The notes below the pieces were generated by a model. It had not been told where the DNA came from. It did no database searches and saw only the letters and a program-made list of their open reading frames with translations. From contig DGHF01000107.1 of NCBI GenBank assembly GCA_002392545.1, positions 1 to 28,538 on the forward strand: a DNA stretch of 28,538 bases, written 5' to 3'. Shown here in pieces: positions 16,268-24,111 of the stretch (positions within the stretch are counted from its first letter, which is position 1; every line of letters starts with the position of its first letter). Made by a program: the position numbers and the translations under genes. This stretch comes from Ruminococcus sp. UBA3855. Its GTDB lineage: Bacteria; Bacillota; Clostridia; Oscillospirales; Ruminococcaceae.

Positions 16268-17005
16268 ATGTCAGGGCATTCAAAATGGAATAATATCAAA
16301 CGGAAAAAGGAAGCAACTGATGCTGTAAAAGCAAAAATTTTCACAAAAATCGGCAGGGAAATGATTGTCTGCATCAAAGAAGGCGGTCCTGACCCTAATA
16401 ATAATGCCAAACTGCGTGACCTCATCGCAAAGGCAAAGTCCAACAATGTCCCGAATGATAACATTGAGCGACTGATTAAAAAGGCATCCGGTGACGGAAG
16501 CAAGGCAAATTATGAGTCTCTCACCTACGAGGGCTATGGCCCTTCTGGTGTGGCTGTGATTGTAGAGTGTCTGACTGACAACAAAAACCGCACTGCCGGA
16601 GATGTCCGCCATTACTTTGACAAATTCGGCGGAAATCTGGGGACAACTGGCTGTGTGTCTTTCATGTTTACGGAAAAAGGCATCGTTGTATGTGAAAATA
16701 CAGGAATTGACGAAGATAAGGCTATGGAAGATTGTTTCGACTGCGGTGGCGACGACCTGACTGTGGAAGATGAAGTCATTACCATGGAATGCGACCCCTC
16801 TCAGGTTCACGCTATGCGGGAAGCTCTCACCGAAAAGGGTTACAATATTCTTTCAGCAGAGGCGGAAATGATTCCCTCTACTTATACCAAGCTGGAAGAC
16901 CCTGACGACGTGAAGAGAATGCAGACACTCCTTGACTATCTCGAAGAAAATGACGATGTACAGAATGTATATCACAATTGGGAAATGCCGGAAGACGAAG
17001 AATAA
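16268..17005 (+). CDS. yebC: YebC/PmpR-family protein
   Basis: YebC/TACO1 family, variously described as a DNA-binding transcription regulator and, more recently, as a factor aiding translation of proline-rich stretches. The start MSGHSKWNNIKRKKEATDAVKAKIFTK-like N-terminus is diagnostic, followed by GGPDPNNNAKLRDLIAKAK and NVPNDNIERLIKKASG. YEGYGPSGVAVIVECLTDN-type signature and an acidic C-terminus ending in PEDEE are present. The length of 245 aa is normal. AAGGAG lies about 12 bases before the ATG. A second in-operon position after mrnC is plausible; the gene ends the obgE-mrnC-yebC group. Confidence 0.95.
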   Translation: MSGHSKWNNIKRKKEATDAVKAKIFTKIGREMIVCIKEGGPDPNNNAKLRDLIAKAKSNNVPNDNIERLIKKASGDGSKANYESLTYEGYGPSGVAVIVECLTDNKNRTAGDVRHYFDKFGGNLGTTGCVSFMFTEKGIVVCENTGIDEDKAMEDCFDCGGDDLTVEDEVITMECDPSQVHAMREALTEKGYNILSAEAEMIPSTYTKLEDPDDVKRMQTLLDYLEENDDVQNVYHNWEMPEDEE

Positions 17006-17037
17006 TCTATCATTCACTACAAGCAAGACAGAATTTT

Positions 17038-17068
17038 TTGACCCTTTGTAAAAGGTCAGTGCTTTTTC
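17038..17068 (+). terminator. Weak terminator candidate after yebC
   Basis: TGACC (17039-17043) pairs with GGTCA (17054-17058). An inner TTT/AAA pairing and one bulged C extend it to an eight-pair hairpin, followed after four bases by five T. The stem is short and AU-rich inside, so efficiency is uncertain. Confidence 0.35.
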
Positions 17069-17322
17069 CTGTGTCAATCTGAGCAGTGACGGAAATCAAG
17101 CACAAACATTTTGGCGAATCAGTAAGAAAGGAAATGTTACTGGCACGGTATTCAGCCATCAGAACAGCGTGTATCGTGTGTACCCGTAGCGTTAGCGGGG
17201 AATTTACGCCTTTGGAGTGTCGTGCCAACATGAGTAAGGGATACAACATCCTGAAAGTGGACACGTTGAATAAGGAATGAAACATCTTTTGAGAAGGTGT
17301 TTTCAGTAACGGTATTGACATC
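17069..17322 (+). other. Gene-free block with inverted repeats (candidate structured RNA/leader)
   Basis: The 317 bases between yebC and the AbrB-type gene hold no convincing coding sequence. Several inverted repeats are present: AACATTT/AAATGTT (about 17104-17138), TGGCACG (17141-17147) with CGTGCCA (17221-17227), an inner CCCG...CGGG hairpin (about 17183-17199), GGAT/ATCC (about 17239-17251), and AAACATCTT/AAGGTGTTT (about 17280-17302) with a short T tail. The last sits just before the AbrB-type gene, which has no clear ribosome site of its own. No riboswitch class, T-box, 6S RNA, SRP RNA or tmRNA consensus was recognised. It may be an unclassified RNA, a regulatory leader or a dispersed repeat. 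Confidence 0.4.
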
Positions 17323-17568
17323 ATGCGTAGTACAGGTATTTTCAGACGAGTAGACTCCCTCGGACGGTTTGTACTGCCGAAAGAACTGCGGAAAAGTCTC
17401 GACATCCAGCAGAATGACTATTTGCAAATCAGCCTTGACGGAGATACAATTGTCCTCCGCAAAAGTCAGGAAAACTGTGTAATCTGCGGAAATACAAACG
17501 ATTTAATCAATTTCCATGAGCGCAAAGTTTGCCGTGACTGCATGGAAGAACTCAAGGAAATCAAGTAA
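17323..17568 (+). CDS. AbrB-family transition-state regulator with zinc-ribbon tail
   Basis: DNA-binding regulator of the SpoVT-AbrB fold, usually dimeric or tetrameric, controlling stationary-phase or sporulation genes. Residues 1-48 form the AbrB domain (RSTGIFRRVDSLGRFVLPKELRKSL-type pattern). The C-terminal part has CVIC (residues 52-55) and CRDC (about 71-74), a CxxC...CxxC zinc site typical of clostridial AbrB-like proteins. It has 81 aa. The start fits the family (MxSTGI), but no good ribosome site precedes it; GAAGGTG lies about 25 bases upstream inside a possible hairpin, so translation may depend on leader structure. The gene is monocistronic, ended by a strong terminator. The regulon is unknown. 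Confidence 0.88.
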   Translation: MRSTGIFRRVDSLGRFVLPKELRKSLDIQQNDYLQISLDGDTIVLRKSQENCVICGNTNDLINFHERKVCRDCMEELKEIK

Positions 17569-17575
17569 TTTAATG

Positions 17576-17604
17576 AAAAGCACTGTTCCGGCAGTGCTTT
17601 TTTT
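17576..17604 (+). terminator. Rho-independent terminator after the AbrB-type gene
   Basis: AAAAGCACTG (17576-17585), a 6-base loop, and CAGTGCTTTT (17592-17601) form a perfect stem running into a seven-T run (17598-17604). The mirrored A run means it could also work from the other strand. Confidence 0.92.
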
Positions 17605-17635
17605 GTTGCCTGAACGGGAATTTCCCGAAAAGGGC

Positions 17636-17664
17636 TTGCAATTTCCGCCGGAATGTGGTACAAT
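17636..17664 (+). promoter_or_regulatory. Sigma-A promoter of the 17.7-kb operon
   Basis: TTGCAA (17636-17641), a 17-base spacer, and TACAAT (17659-17664). It lies just after the terminator and about 40 bases before the first gene, which has an AGGAGG ribosome site. It probably drives the membrane protein, lipoprotein and nnrD genes. Confidence 0.82.
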
Positions 17665-17705
17665 AGTACTGTACATGAACTGTATGATAATAGGAGGAAA
17701 TTTTC

Positions 17706-18245
17706 ATGGACGAATTCGCTGAACAGCTTGTGAAAAAATACCATTCCACCAAAGACGATATGAAAAAAGCCGTGATTATCGTAGTTACAACGGCGATTGT
17801 CATTGTTTCGTTTTTGCTGGTATTCATGGGGTTTCCGCTGGCACTGGTGCTCCCTGTCTGTGCAATATGGGCATCTGTTTATCTGCTGAAAATGCTGGAC
17901 GTGGAATATGAATATTCCTGCACCAACGGCAGTCTGGATATTGACAAAATCCTTGGACAGAATCAGAGGAAATCCATGCTTTCTGTGGAAGTGGGTTCTT
18001 TCACTGCTTATGGAAAAGTCGGCACGGTCAAGGAATCTGATGAGGATATGACCACTTTTTCCGCTATGGGAATTTCCCTCATGAATGATGACGAACCAGA
18101 GGAAACTACTGAATATTATGCAGAATTTGAACACCCCGAACATGGCAGATGTTGCCTGTATTTCTCACCGGATGCAAGGTTACGTTCTGCATTAGAGCCT
18201 TTCCTCTCTCGTGAACTCAAAAAACAGTTGAAAAGTGAATCATGA
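17706..18245 (+). CDS. Two-helix membrane protein of unknown function
   Basis: Not recognised with certainty. The N-terminus is charged (MDEFAEQLVKKYHSTKDD). Two hydrophobic helices follow at about residues 21-43 and 44-64, separated by a short Gly-Phe-Pro turn. The remaining 115 residues are hydrophilic with an acidic segment (DDEPEETTEYY) and are probably cytosolic. The length is 179 aa. ATAGGAGG is about 8 bases before the ATG. Its stop overlaps the start of the following lipoprotein gene (ATGATGA region), so the two are coupled and may act together at the membrane. The overall plan resembles small DUF proteins of Clostridia, but no family name is asserted. Confidence 0.85.
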   Translation: MDEFAEQLVKKYHSTKDDMKKAVIIVVTTAIVIVSFLLVFMGFPLALVLPVCAIWASVYLLKMLDVEYEYSCTNGSLDIDKILGQNQRKSMLSVEVGSFTAYGKVGTVKESDEDMTTFSAMGISLMNDDEPEETTEYYAEFEHPEHGRCCLYFSPDARLRSALEPFLSRELKKQLKSES

Positions 18246-19057
18246 TGAATTTTATAAAAATTGCAGGTATTTTGGCATCGTGTGTTCTTCTCAGTGGGTG
18301 CAGTTTCGAAAGCAAGTTCAAAGAACCTACCCCAACCGAACCCACTGTGACTGAATCCCCTCAGTCAACAGAACAGACGGAAACAACCGTTTCCACTACG
18401 CCCCCATCTGAACCCATCCCCGAAACTGAACCAGAGACAGAACCCGAAACAGCTCCCCTCTCCCCTCGTGAGATTTATCGGGGATTGTTGAGTAATCTGT
18501 TGGCGAACGGAGAAATTTCTGGTCACAGCGTGGAGGGCAATATTTCAGAAAATCAATTCGCCATTGCAGATATTGACAGCGACGACAGGGAAGAATTGAT
18601 TGTACGTGTGGCAAGTCCGGAAAAAATCTCCAGAAAGTTTGAAATTGTGCTGGATGTGGACAAAACCGGCAACCCTTTTGAGGAACTGAGAGAATTTCCT
18701 GATATTACTTACTACAGCAACGGCAATGCAACTGCATTGCTTTCCCACAGTCAGGGGTTTTCCGGAAATTTCCCACCCTATATATTGTATCAGTATGACA
18801 GTAATTCAGATGGTTTTGCTCAGGTTGTCACCGTCTCTGCAATGGATAAAAAATTGATGGAGGAAATGGAAGTCGCTGACATTTACCCCGAAGATGCTGA
18901 CACCAGTCACAGCGGATTCGTCTATTATATCGGCAGTGATAATCCTGTTGATGTGACGGAATATGAAAACTGGTGTCACTCATGGCAGAATCATGCCTCT
19001 GTGCTTGAAATCCCTTTTCAGACAATCACAGAGGAGCATATTAAAAACATTCAATAA
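18242..19057 (+). CDS. Putative lipoprotein with Thr/Pro/Glu linker
   Basis: Predicted membrane-anchored extracellular protein. The N-terminus has a basic/hydrophobic signal peptide and the lipobox LLSGC with lipidated Cys20. Residues about 28-75 are a low-complexity linker rich in Thr, Pro, Glu and Ser. The folded part (about 76-271) has the segment FAIADIDSDDREELIV, resembling the 'DIDGDGxxEL' calcium-loop style seen in FG-GAP/VCBS-like lipoproteins of Ruminococcus relatives. No catalytic motif was recognised. The start overlaps the upstream gene by four bases; a second ATG one codon later is equally possible. The ligand or function is unknown. Confidence 0.85.
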   Translation: MMNFIKIAGILASCVLLSGCSFESKFKEPTPTEPTVTESPQSTEQTETTVSTTPPSEPIPETEPETEPETAPLSPREIYRGLLSNLLANGEISGHSVEGNISENQFAIADIDSDDREELIVRVASPEKISRKFEIVLDVDKTGNPFEELREFPDITYYSNGNATALLSHSQGFSGNFPPYILYQYDSNSDGFAQVVTVSAMDKKLMEEMEVADIYPEDADTSHSGFVYYIGSDNPVDVTEYENWCHSWQNHASVLEIPFQTITEEHIKNIQ

Positions 19058-19074
19058 AAGGAGGAATTTATTCT

Positions 19075-20568
19075 ATGTATGTAACCCCCGACCAGATGAA
19101 ACAGCTTGAAGCCCTTACAGATGCTTCTGGTGTTTCGTACGCTGAGATGATGGAACGTGCCGGAAATGCTCTGGCTGAACAAATCATGCTCCATTGTCCT
19201 GAACAGAAAAAAGTCCTGCTTATCGCCGGAAACGGTAATAATGGCGGTGACTGCTACACAGCCGCATTCTATCTGAAAAATGAAGGCTGGATGCCTGAAA
19301 TCCTTTCTCCGTGCGGTGAACCTCGCACCGATATTGCAAAGGCTGCCCGTGACCGTGCTAAAAAAGAAGGAATTCCGGTTTTCAATGAAGCTTATGATTT
19401 TGTTATCAATGATGTAGAAGTTGTGGTTGATGGTATTTTTGGAACTGGTTTCCGTGGCGAACTCCCCGAAAGCCTGCAAAGCCTTCTCACCTACATGACT
19501 GATAAATACAGAATTGCTTGTGACGTTCCCAGCGGTGGCAACTGCATTGACGGTTCTGTCAGTGAGGGAACACTCCGTGCAGATTTGACCGTCACATTCG
19601 GTGCAGAAAAACTTGGTATGACTCAATATCCCCTGCGTGAGTACTGCGGAAAGATTGTTACTGTTGATATTGGACTGTCTGCAACGGCTCGTTATAAAAT
19701 CAATCCGCCCCCTATTCATCATCTGAGCCTTTCCAATGCGAAAAAACTCATTCCCGCATATAAAGCCGATTCTTACAAGCAGGAAAATGGTCATCTTCTT
19801 GTTATCGCCGGAAGTGTCCGGATGCGTGGTGCTTGCGTATTGGCTTCCACCGCTGCCATGCGGAGCGGTGTCGGAATGGTTACTTGTGCCAGTGCCGAAG
19901 AGGCAATTTCTGCAATCGCTGTCAATACCCCTGAAATTATGAGCGTTCCCCTTGCAACTGATGAAAAAGGCTTCTTGCTCTGCGAAAAGAACCGTGAAGA
20001 AATCGCTCAGGCTTTGCAGGGAAAAGATGCCGTTCTGCTTGGTTGCGGTCTTGGCATTACGCCCGATACCAGACAGCTTGTCAAGTATGTACTGGAAAAT
20101 GCCCCTGAAGACTGCGCCATCATATTGGATGCGGATGGTCTAAACATCGTGGCGGACTGCATAGAATACATACCAGAGGGACGAACCATTCTCACACCCC
20201 ATGCAGGAGAAGCCGCAAGACTTCTGCATTGTTCCGTTGAGGAAGTGCAGGCTAACCGTCCAGAAGCTGTCAAGAAACTTGCACAAATGACAAAATCTGT
20301 TGTCATTCTCAAGGGTTCGGGTACAATCGTCAGCGACGGCGAAAGAATGGCGGTTTGTGCGCTGGGTAATGCTGGTATGGCGAAGGCTGGAAGCGGTGAC
20401 GTTCTCGCCGGAATTGTTGCCGGATTCGCTGCAAAAATGCCGATTTATGGTGCTGCTTGTGCTGCTGTCGGAATTCATGCTGCTGCCGGAGATAATGCCG
20501 CTTCTAAAAACTCACAGCGTTCCATGCTTCCGAGTGACATCATTTCTTCCCTCAGAGATGTTTTATAA
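19075..20568 (+). CDS. nnrD: Bifunctional NAD(P)HX epimerase / ADP-dependent dehydratase
   Basis: Repairs damaged hydrated NADH and NADPH. The N-terminal YjeF_N epimerase domain (about 1-210) has GNGNNGGDCY at 52-61, DGIFGTGFRGE at 119-129 and CDVPSGGN at 149-156. The C-terminal ribokinase-like dehydratase domain (about 216-497) has VIAGSVRMRGA (243-253), LDADGLN (351-357), LTPHAGEAARLL (373-384) and the catalytic loop AGSGDVLAG (438-446). The length of 497 aa is normal for the fused enzyme. GGAGG is about 10 bases before the ATG. It follows a lipoprotein gene by 17 bases, so it is probably co-transcribed from the 17636 promoter. The link between repair enzyme and lipoproteins looks like a chance operon pairing. 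Confidence 0.96.
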   Translation: MYVTPDQMKQLEALTDASGVSYAEMMERAGNALAEQIMLHCPEQKKVLLIAGNGNNGGDCYTAAFYLKNEGWMPEILSPCGEPRTDIAKAARDRAKKEGIPVFNEAYDFVINDVEVVVDGIFGTGFRGELPESLQSLLTYMTDKYRIACDVPSGGNCIDGSVSEGTLRADLTVTFGAEKLGMTQYPLREYCGKIVTVDIGLSATARYKINPPPIHHLSLSNAKKLIPAYKADSYKQENGHLLVIAGSVRMRGACVLASTAAMRSGVGMVTCASAEEAISAIAVNTPEIMSVPLATDEKGFLLCEKNREEIAQALQGKDAVLLGCGLGITPDTRQLVKYVLENAPEDCAIILDADGLNIVADCIEYIPEGRTILTPHAGEAARLLHCSVEEVQANRPEAVKKLAQMTKSVVILKGSGTIVSDGERMAVCALGNAGMAKAGSGDVLAGIVAGFAAKMPIYGAACAAVGIHAAAGDNAASKNSQRSMLPSDIISSLRDVL

Positions 20569-20640
20569 TGATTGACTGATAATATGCTGAGTCTGCAACA
20601 TTCAGGAATTTGAACCAAATTTATTTGATGAGGTGATAGA

Positions 20641-21252
20641 ATGAAACGAATTGTTGCAGGCATTTCAGCGACAATGCTCATTTTCGGTATGGGCTGTACG
20701 ACAGTTGTACCTGTCAGCACCAAAACCACCAACCACATGGCAGGAAGTTTCACCACAGAAGTCACTATGACCACTTCTGAAACTGAAACCACCGCCACAC
20801 TTACAAGATACGGTATGAATGCTTGGTGTGTCGTCTTCAATGAGCCAACTGCTTTGTCAGGTGTTCAGCTTGATTTTTTTGACAATGAAGTCAAAGCCTC
20901 TTACAAGGGATTGGAATTCTCCGTTCCGCAGTCTGCACAGGCTCTCAAAACGGAACTTTCTGACCTGATGAAAGTTGTTGATGAAATGTCAATCAATCCT
21001 GAATTAGACGGCACTGTCTCGGATGGTGTTCTTGTTTGTGAGGGTCAGCTCGAAACTGGAAGTTATTCCCTTGAATTCACCGAAAACGGCATTCCTACTA
21101 ATTTTTCTCTTCCGTCCCGTGGGCTTGTCATCACGTTCAGCAATTTCAATGAACTCGCTGAACCGCCGACCACTGAACCTGAAACAATCCCCTTTGTGAC
21201 CATCACTGACGAGGAAGAAACGGAAGAGACTAATTCTGATTCATCTGAATGA
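20641..21252 (+). CDS. Putative lipoprotein
   Basis: Predicted lipoprotein of unknown role. A 19-residue signal (MKRIVAGISATMLIFGMGC) ends in a slightly non-standard lipobox (GMGC, Cys19). A Thr/Ser-rich linker covers about 20-55. A compact domain (about 56-175) contains WCVVFNEPTALSGVQLDFFD and LDGTVSDGVLVCEGQL, and the tail is acidic and Thr-rich (PPTTEPETIP then EETEETNSDSSE). A GAGGTG ribosome site lies 7 bases before the ATG. It stands between nnrD (72-base gap with no promoter recognised) and the cyclophilin gene. The acidic Thr-rich tail is unusual for a lipoprotein C-terminus. No family assigned. Confidence 0.82.
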   Translation: MKRIVAGISATMLIFGMGCTTVVPVSTKTTNHMAGSFTTEVTMTTSETETTATLTRYGMNAWCVVFNEPTALSGVQLDFFDNEVKASYKGLEFSVPQSAQALKTELSDLMKVVDEMSINPELDGTVSDGVLVCEGQLETGSYSLEFTENGIPTNFSLPSRGLVITFSNFNELAEPPTTEPETIPFVTITDEEETEETNSDSSE

Positions 21253-21285
21253 TGATATATTATAATTATGGAGGTATCCCCAAAA

Positions 21286-21756
21286 ATGGTAGTTATTGAA
21301 ATGGAAAACGGAAAACAGATTGAAATTGAACTTTATCCCGATGTTGCGCCTATTTCCTGCGAAAATTTCGAAAAGCTCGTCAAGCAGGGATTTTATGACG
21401 GTCTGACATTCCACCGTGTTATTTCTGGTTTCATGATTCAGGGCGGTTGCCCTGACGGTACAGGCATGGGAGGTCCGGGCTGGACTATCAAGGGCGAATT
21501 CCTTGCAAACGGTGTACCAAATAACCTGAAACATACTCGTGGTGTGCTCTCCATGGCTCGTGCTCAGAATCCTAATTCCGCCGGTTCTCAGTTCTTCATC
21601 ATGCACGCAGATGCTCCCTATCTTGACGGACAGTATGCGGCTTTTGGCAAGGTCGTTTCCGGCATTGAAGTGGTTGACGAAATCGCAAGCGTTCAGACCG
21701 ATTACAACGACAAGCCCACAACTCCGCAGGTGATGAAACGTGTTTACATCAAATAA
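21286..21756 (+). CDS. ppiB: Peptidyl-prolyl cis-trans isomerase, cyclophilin type
   Basis: Catalyses proline isomerisation during folding. The cyclophilin core is complete: FHRVISGFMIQGG with the catalytic Arg/Phe/Gln, GTGMGGPGWTIKGEF, LSMARAQNPNSAGSQFFIM, and the YAAFGKVVSG end block. The start is taken as ATG 21286, with GGAGG 11 bases upstream; an upstream ATG at 21268 overlaps that ribosome site and has none of its own. About 156 aa, no signal peptide, so it is cytosolic. An A/T-rich stretch before it (GATATATTATAAT) resembles a -10 region, but no good -35 was found. It ends at a bidirectional terminator. Confidence 0.95.
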   Translation: MVVIEMENGKQIEIELYPDVAPISCENFEKLVKQGFYDGLTFHRVISGFMIQGGCPDGTGMGGPGWTIKGEFLANGVPNNLKHTRGVLSMARAQNPNSAGSQFFIMHADAPYLDGQYAAFGKVVSGIEVVDEIASVQTDYNDKPTTPQVMKRVYIK

Positions 21757-21859
21757 GAAACATCACGAAAATTCAAAGCGCACTTTTCAGGATTTTATTG
21801 CTGATTGTTTCCATCCTCGCAAAGTGGCTCAAATCTCTGACCAGCAAAGACTAAAAAAT

Positions 21860-21897
21860 CAGGCGACTGCATTCCAAAGCAGTCGCCTTTATTTTAT
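21860..21897. terminator. Bidirectional terminator between ppiB and dapF
   Basis: AGGCGACTGC (21861-21870) and GCAGTCGCCT (21879-21888) form a perfect 10-bp stem with an 8-base loop. The plus strand continues with TTTATTTTA and the minus strand with GATTTTTT, so it can stop both the cyclophilin transcript and the convergent dapF transcript. The 100 bases before it (21757-21858) contain nothing else that could be recognised. Confidence 0.9.
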
Positions 21898-22742
21898 GCG
21901 TTTGGTAAATCAATTTCACCATCAAATACATGGGTTGCGCTTCCGGTCATCATGACAGTGCCGTCAGATTTCCAGATAATTTTCAGGTCTCCGCCTCTCA
22001 ATTTGATGGTGATTTCTTCATCATGCTTGCAGTAGCCATTCAAAACGGATGCAACCGCCACCGCACAAGCTCCAGTTCCACAGGCAAATGTTTCACCGCT
22101 TCCACGTTCCCACACTCTCATGAAAATTGTGTGTTCATCCAGCACCTGAACAAATTCTGTGTTGACTTTTTCGGGGAAAATCGGGTGATTTTCGAATTTT
22201 TCGCCGATTTCAGGGAGATTTAATTTCATCGGGTCACTGTCCATGAATATGATACAATGCGGATTTCCCATTGATACACAAGTCGCAGTATATTTCTTTC
22301 CGTCCACTTCAATGGGCTTTGCAATGAAATTTTCTCCGTCCGCTTTCATAGGAATGTCAGAGGGTTTCAGGATTGCTTTCCCCATATCGACTGTCGCACC
22401 GACTGCAATTCCGTTTTCAATCTGCAATGTGATGTACTTGATTCCGGATTTCGTTTCCACAGACAATTCCGGCTTTTTCACAATGCCGTTGTCATAGGCA
22501 TACTTCCCCACACAACGGATACCATTTCCGCACATCATCCCTTCTGAACCGTCTGCATTAAACATCCTCATCCGGCAATCTGCAATTTCAGACGGCATTA
22601 TCATAATTAAACCATCTGAACCGATTCCCTTTCGGCGGTCACTCACGAAAACAGAAACTTCTTCGGGATTGTCAATTTTTTCCTTGAATCCGTTCACATA
22701 AACGTAATCATTGCCGATTCCATGCATTTTACTGAATTTCAT
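21894..22742 (-). CDS. dapF: Diaminopimelate epimerase
   Basis: Converts LL- to meso-diaminopimelate for lysine and peptidoglycan synthesis. The two catalytic cysteines are visible in GMMCGNGIRCVG (Cys71) and FACGTGACAVAV (Cys221). The N-terminus MKFSKMHGIGNDYVYV is typical. The length of 282 aa is normal. AAAGGAG lies about 7 bases before the ATG. It starts only 21 bases downstream of the T run of the rplA terminator, leaving no room for a separate promoter there; expression may come from read-through or from a promoter inside rplA. Confidence 0.97.
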   Translation of the reverse strand: MKFSKMHGIGNDYVYVNGFKEKIDNPEEVSVFVSDRRKGIGSDGLIMIMPSEIADCRMRMFNADGSEGMMCGNGIRCVGKYAYDNGIVKKPELSVETKSGIKYITLQIENGIAVGATVDMGKAILKPSDIPMKADGENFIAKPIEVDGKKYTATCVSMGNPHCIIFMDSDPMKLNLPEIGEKFENHPIFPEKVNTEFVQVLDEHTIFMRVWERGSGETFACGTGACAVAVASVLNGYCKHDEEITIKLRGGDLKIIWKSDGTVMMTGSATHVFDGEIDLPNA

Positions 22743-22763
22743 TTACTTCTCCTTTCGTATACC

Positions 22764-22796
22764 AAAAAAGCCCTCCTTTTCGGGGAGAGCTTTTGA
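22764..22796 (-). terminator. Terminator after rplA
   Basis: On the minus strand AAAGCTCTCC (22784-22793) pairs with GGAGGGCTTT (22767-22776) with one G-U, a 7-base loop, and a T run at 22764-22769. It ends the rpmG-secE-nusG-rplK-rplA transcript and lies directly before dapF. Confidence 0.85.
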
Positions 22797-22806
22797 ATGT
22801 TACCAA

Positions 22807-23502
22807 TCAAACACCATACTTTGCAGTCAGAACCGGTACGCCTACGCCCATTGTAGATGCAACAGTGCAGGAACGGAGATATGTTCCCTTTGCAGCTGCC
22901 GGCTTTGCTTTTACAATCGCTTCCATCAGTGTGGAAAGGTTTTCGTCAAGCTTTTCAGCCCCAAAAGATGCCTTGCCGATTGCGCAGTGAATGATGTTGG
23001 TCTTGTCCAGACGGTATTCAATCTTACCAGCCTTAGCTTCGGTTACTGCCTTAGCAACGTCGGGGGTAACTGTGCCAGCCTTCGGAGTCGGCATTAAGCC
23101 ACGAGGACCAAGCACACGACCAATACGTCCTACCATACCCATCATGTCAGGGGATGCGATAACAACGTCAAAGTCAAGCCAGTTTTCCTTCATAATCTTG
23201 TCCACTAAATCCTGACCGCCAACGTATTCAGCACCTGCTGCCTTTGCTGCTTCATACTTGTCTTCTTTGCAGAATACAAGCACTCTTACATTTTTACCAG
23301 TACCATTCGGCAGAACTACCGCACCACGTACCTGCTGGTCAGCGTGACGGGAGTCAACACCCAGACGAATGTGTACTTCTACTGTTTCGTCAAATTTTGC
23401 CTTGGCATTCTTACAAACCAAATCCAGAGCCTCTGTGGACTCGTATACCTTGGCTGCATCAATAGCCTTACGGCTGTCAATATACTTCTTGCCGTGTTTC
23501 AT
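22807..23502 (-). CDS. rplA: 50S ribosomal protein L1
   Basis: L1 forms the mobile L1 stalk and is the classical translational repressor of its own L11-L1 operon. Recognised by the N-terminus [50 protein letters not shown] block, and [25 protein letters not shown], the family signature. The length of 231 aa is standard. TAGGAGG lies about 8 bases before the ATG. It is last in the operon and followed by a strong terminator; rplJ and rplL do not follow, unlike in many Firmicutes. Confidence 0.97.
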   Translation of the reverse strand: MKHGKKYIDSRKAIDAAKVYESTEALDLVCKNAKAKFDETVEVHIRLGVDSRHADQQVRGAVVLPNGTGKNVRVLVFCKEDKYEAAKAAGAEYVGGQDLVDKIMKENWLDFDVVIASPDMMGMVGRIGRVLGPRGLMPTPKAGTVTPDVAKAVTEAKAGKIEYRLDKTNIIHCAIGKASFGAEKLDENLSTLMEAIVKAKPAAAKGTYLRSCTVASTMGVGVPVLTAKYGV

Positions 23503-23521
23503 GATTTATCCTCCTAAATTC

Positions 23522-23582
23522 GTGGTAATACCGATGTGCTCAGACGCATCACCGGTTAGCGGAAAGAATATTTCCTCCCACA
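23522..23582 (-). promoter_or_regulatory. GTGGGAG...ACCAC element before rplA
   Basis: On the minus strand the rplK-rplA gap carries TGTGGGAG (23575-23582), a 45-base interior, and ATTACCAC near 23521-23529, then AGGAGG. GTGG and CCAC can close a stem that brings the ribosome site near the fold. A matching arrangement precedes rplK at 24035-24080. It may be an L1 binding site for translational control; that is inference from position and repetition. Confidence 0.4.
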
Positions 23583-23593
23583 TCATCTTCGTG

Positions 23594-24019
23594 TCAGCCT
23601 TCTACTACGACACCCATAGAACGTGCAGTACCAGCAATCATGCTCATTGCTGCTTCAATAGAACCTGCATTCAAATCCTTCATCTTGGTTTCAGCAATCT
23701 GCTGAATCTGTGCCTTGGTAATCTTTGCAACCTTGGTCTTGTTCGGTACACCAGAACCACTCTCAATACCACAAGCCTTCTTAATCAGAACTGCTGCGGG
23801 CGGAGTCTTGGTAATGAATGTAAAGGAACGGTCAGCGTAAACAGTGATGACTACCGGAATAATCAGACCGATATCAGCCTTTGTTCTTTCGTTGAAGTCC
23901 TTTGTGAATGCCATGATATTAACACCATGCTGACCCAGAGCAGGACCAACAGGCGGTGCAGGTGTTGCTTTACCTGCCGGAATTTGCAGCTTAATATAGC
24001 CAACTACTTTTTGTGCCAT
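23594..24019 (-). CDS. rplK: 50S ribosomal protein L11
   Basis: L11 lies at the GTPase-associated centre. The N-terminus [35 protein letters not shown] pattern is diagnostic, with the TKTPPA-like [17 protein letters not shown] segment and the C-terminal [10 protein letters not shown]. The length of 141 aa is standard. TAGGAGG lies about 7 bases before the ATG. Its leader carries the GTGGGAG...ACCAC element and a GGAAGC/GCTTCC hairpin. Co-transcribed with nusG and rplA. Confidence 0.97.
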   Translation of the reverse strand: MAQKVVGYIKLQIPAGKATPAPPVGPALGQHGVNIMAFTKDFNERTKADIGLIIPVVITVYADRSFTFITKTPPAAVLIKKACGIESGSGVPNKTKVAKITKAQIQQIAETKMKDLNAGSIEAAMSMIAGTARSMGVVVEG

Positions 24020-24034
24020 GATTTTCCTCCTATT

Positions 24035-24080
24035 GTGGTAAAGGCGAACAGCCGGATTTTCCGGAACTATTCTCCCACGT
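24035..24080 (-). promoter_or_regulatory. GTGGGAG...ACCAC element before rplK
   Basis: On the minus strand ACGTGGGAG (24072-24080) and TTTACCAC (about 24035-24042) flank a CCGGAAAATCCGG-type hairpin, followed by TAGGAGG and rplK. A GGAAGC/GCTTCC stem lies just upstream (about 24083-24101). The closing pairs and spacing to the ribosome site resemble those before rplA, so both may bind the same repressor, possibly L1. Confidence 0.4.
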
Positions 24081-24111
24081 TGGGGAAGCCTGAAAAGCTT
24101 CCTGTTTTTCC

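Noticed and set aside
17086..17280. A 64-codon plus-strand open frame in the yebC-AbrB gap (GTG start)
   Set aside because: It lacks a ribosome site, overlaps several inverted repeats, and its translation resembles no protein I recognise. The structured-RNA or repeat explanation fits better.
17152..17427. A 91-codon minus-strand frame running through the 17.1-17.3 kb block and into the AbrB-type gene
   Set aside because: It overlaps a well-supported gene in antisense, and its start has no visible ribosome site.
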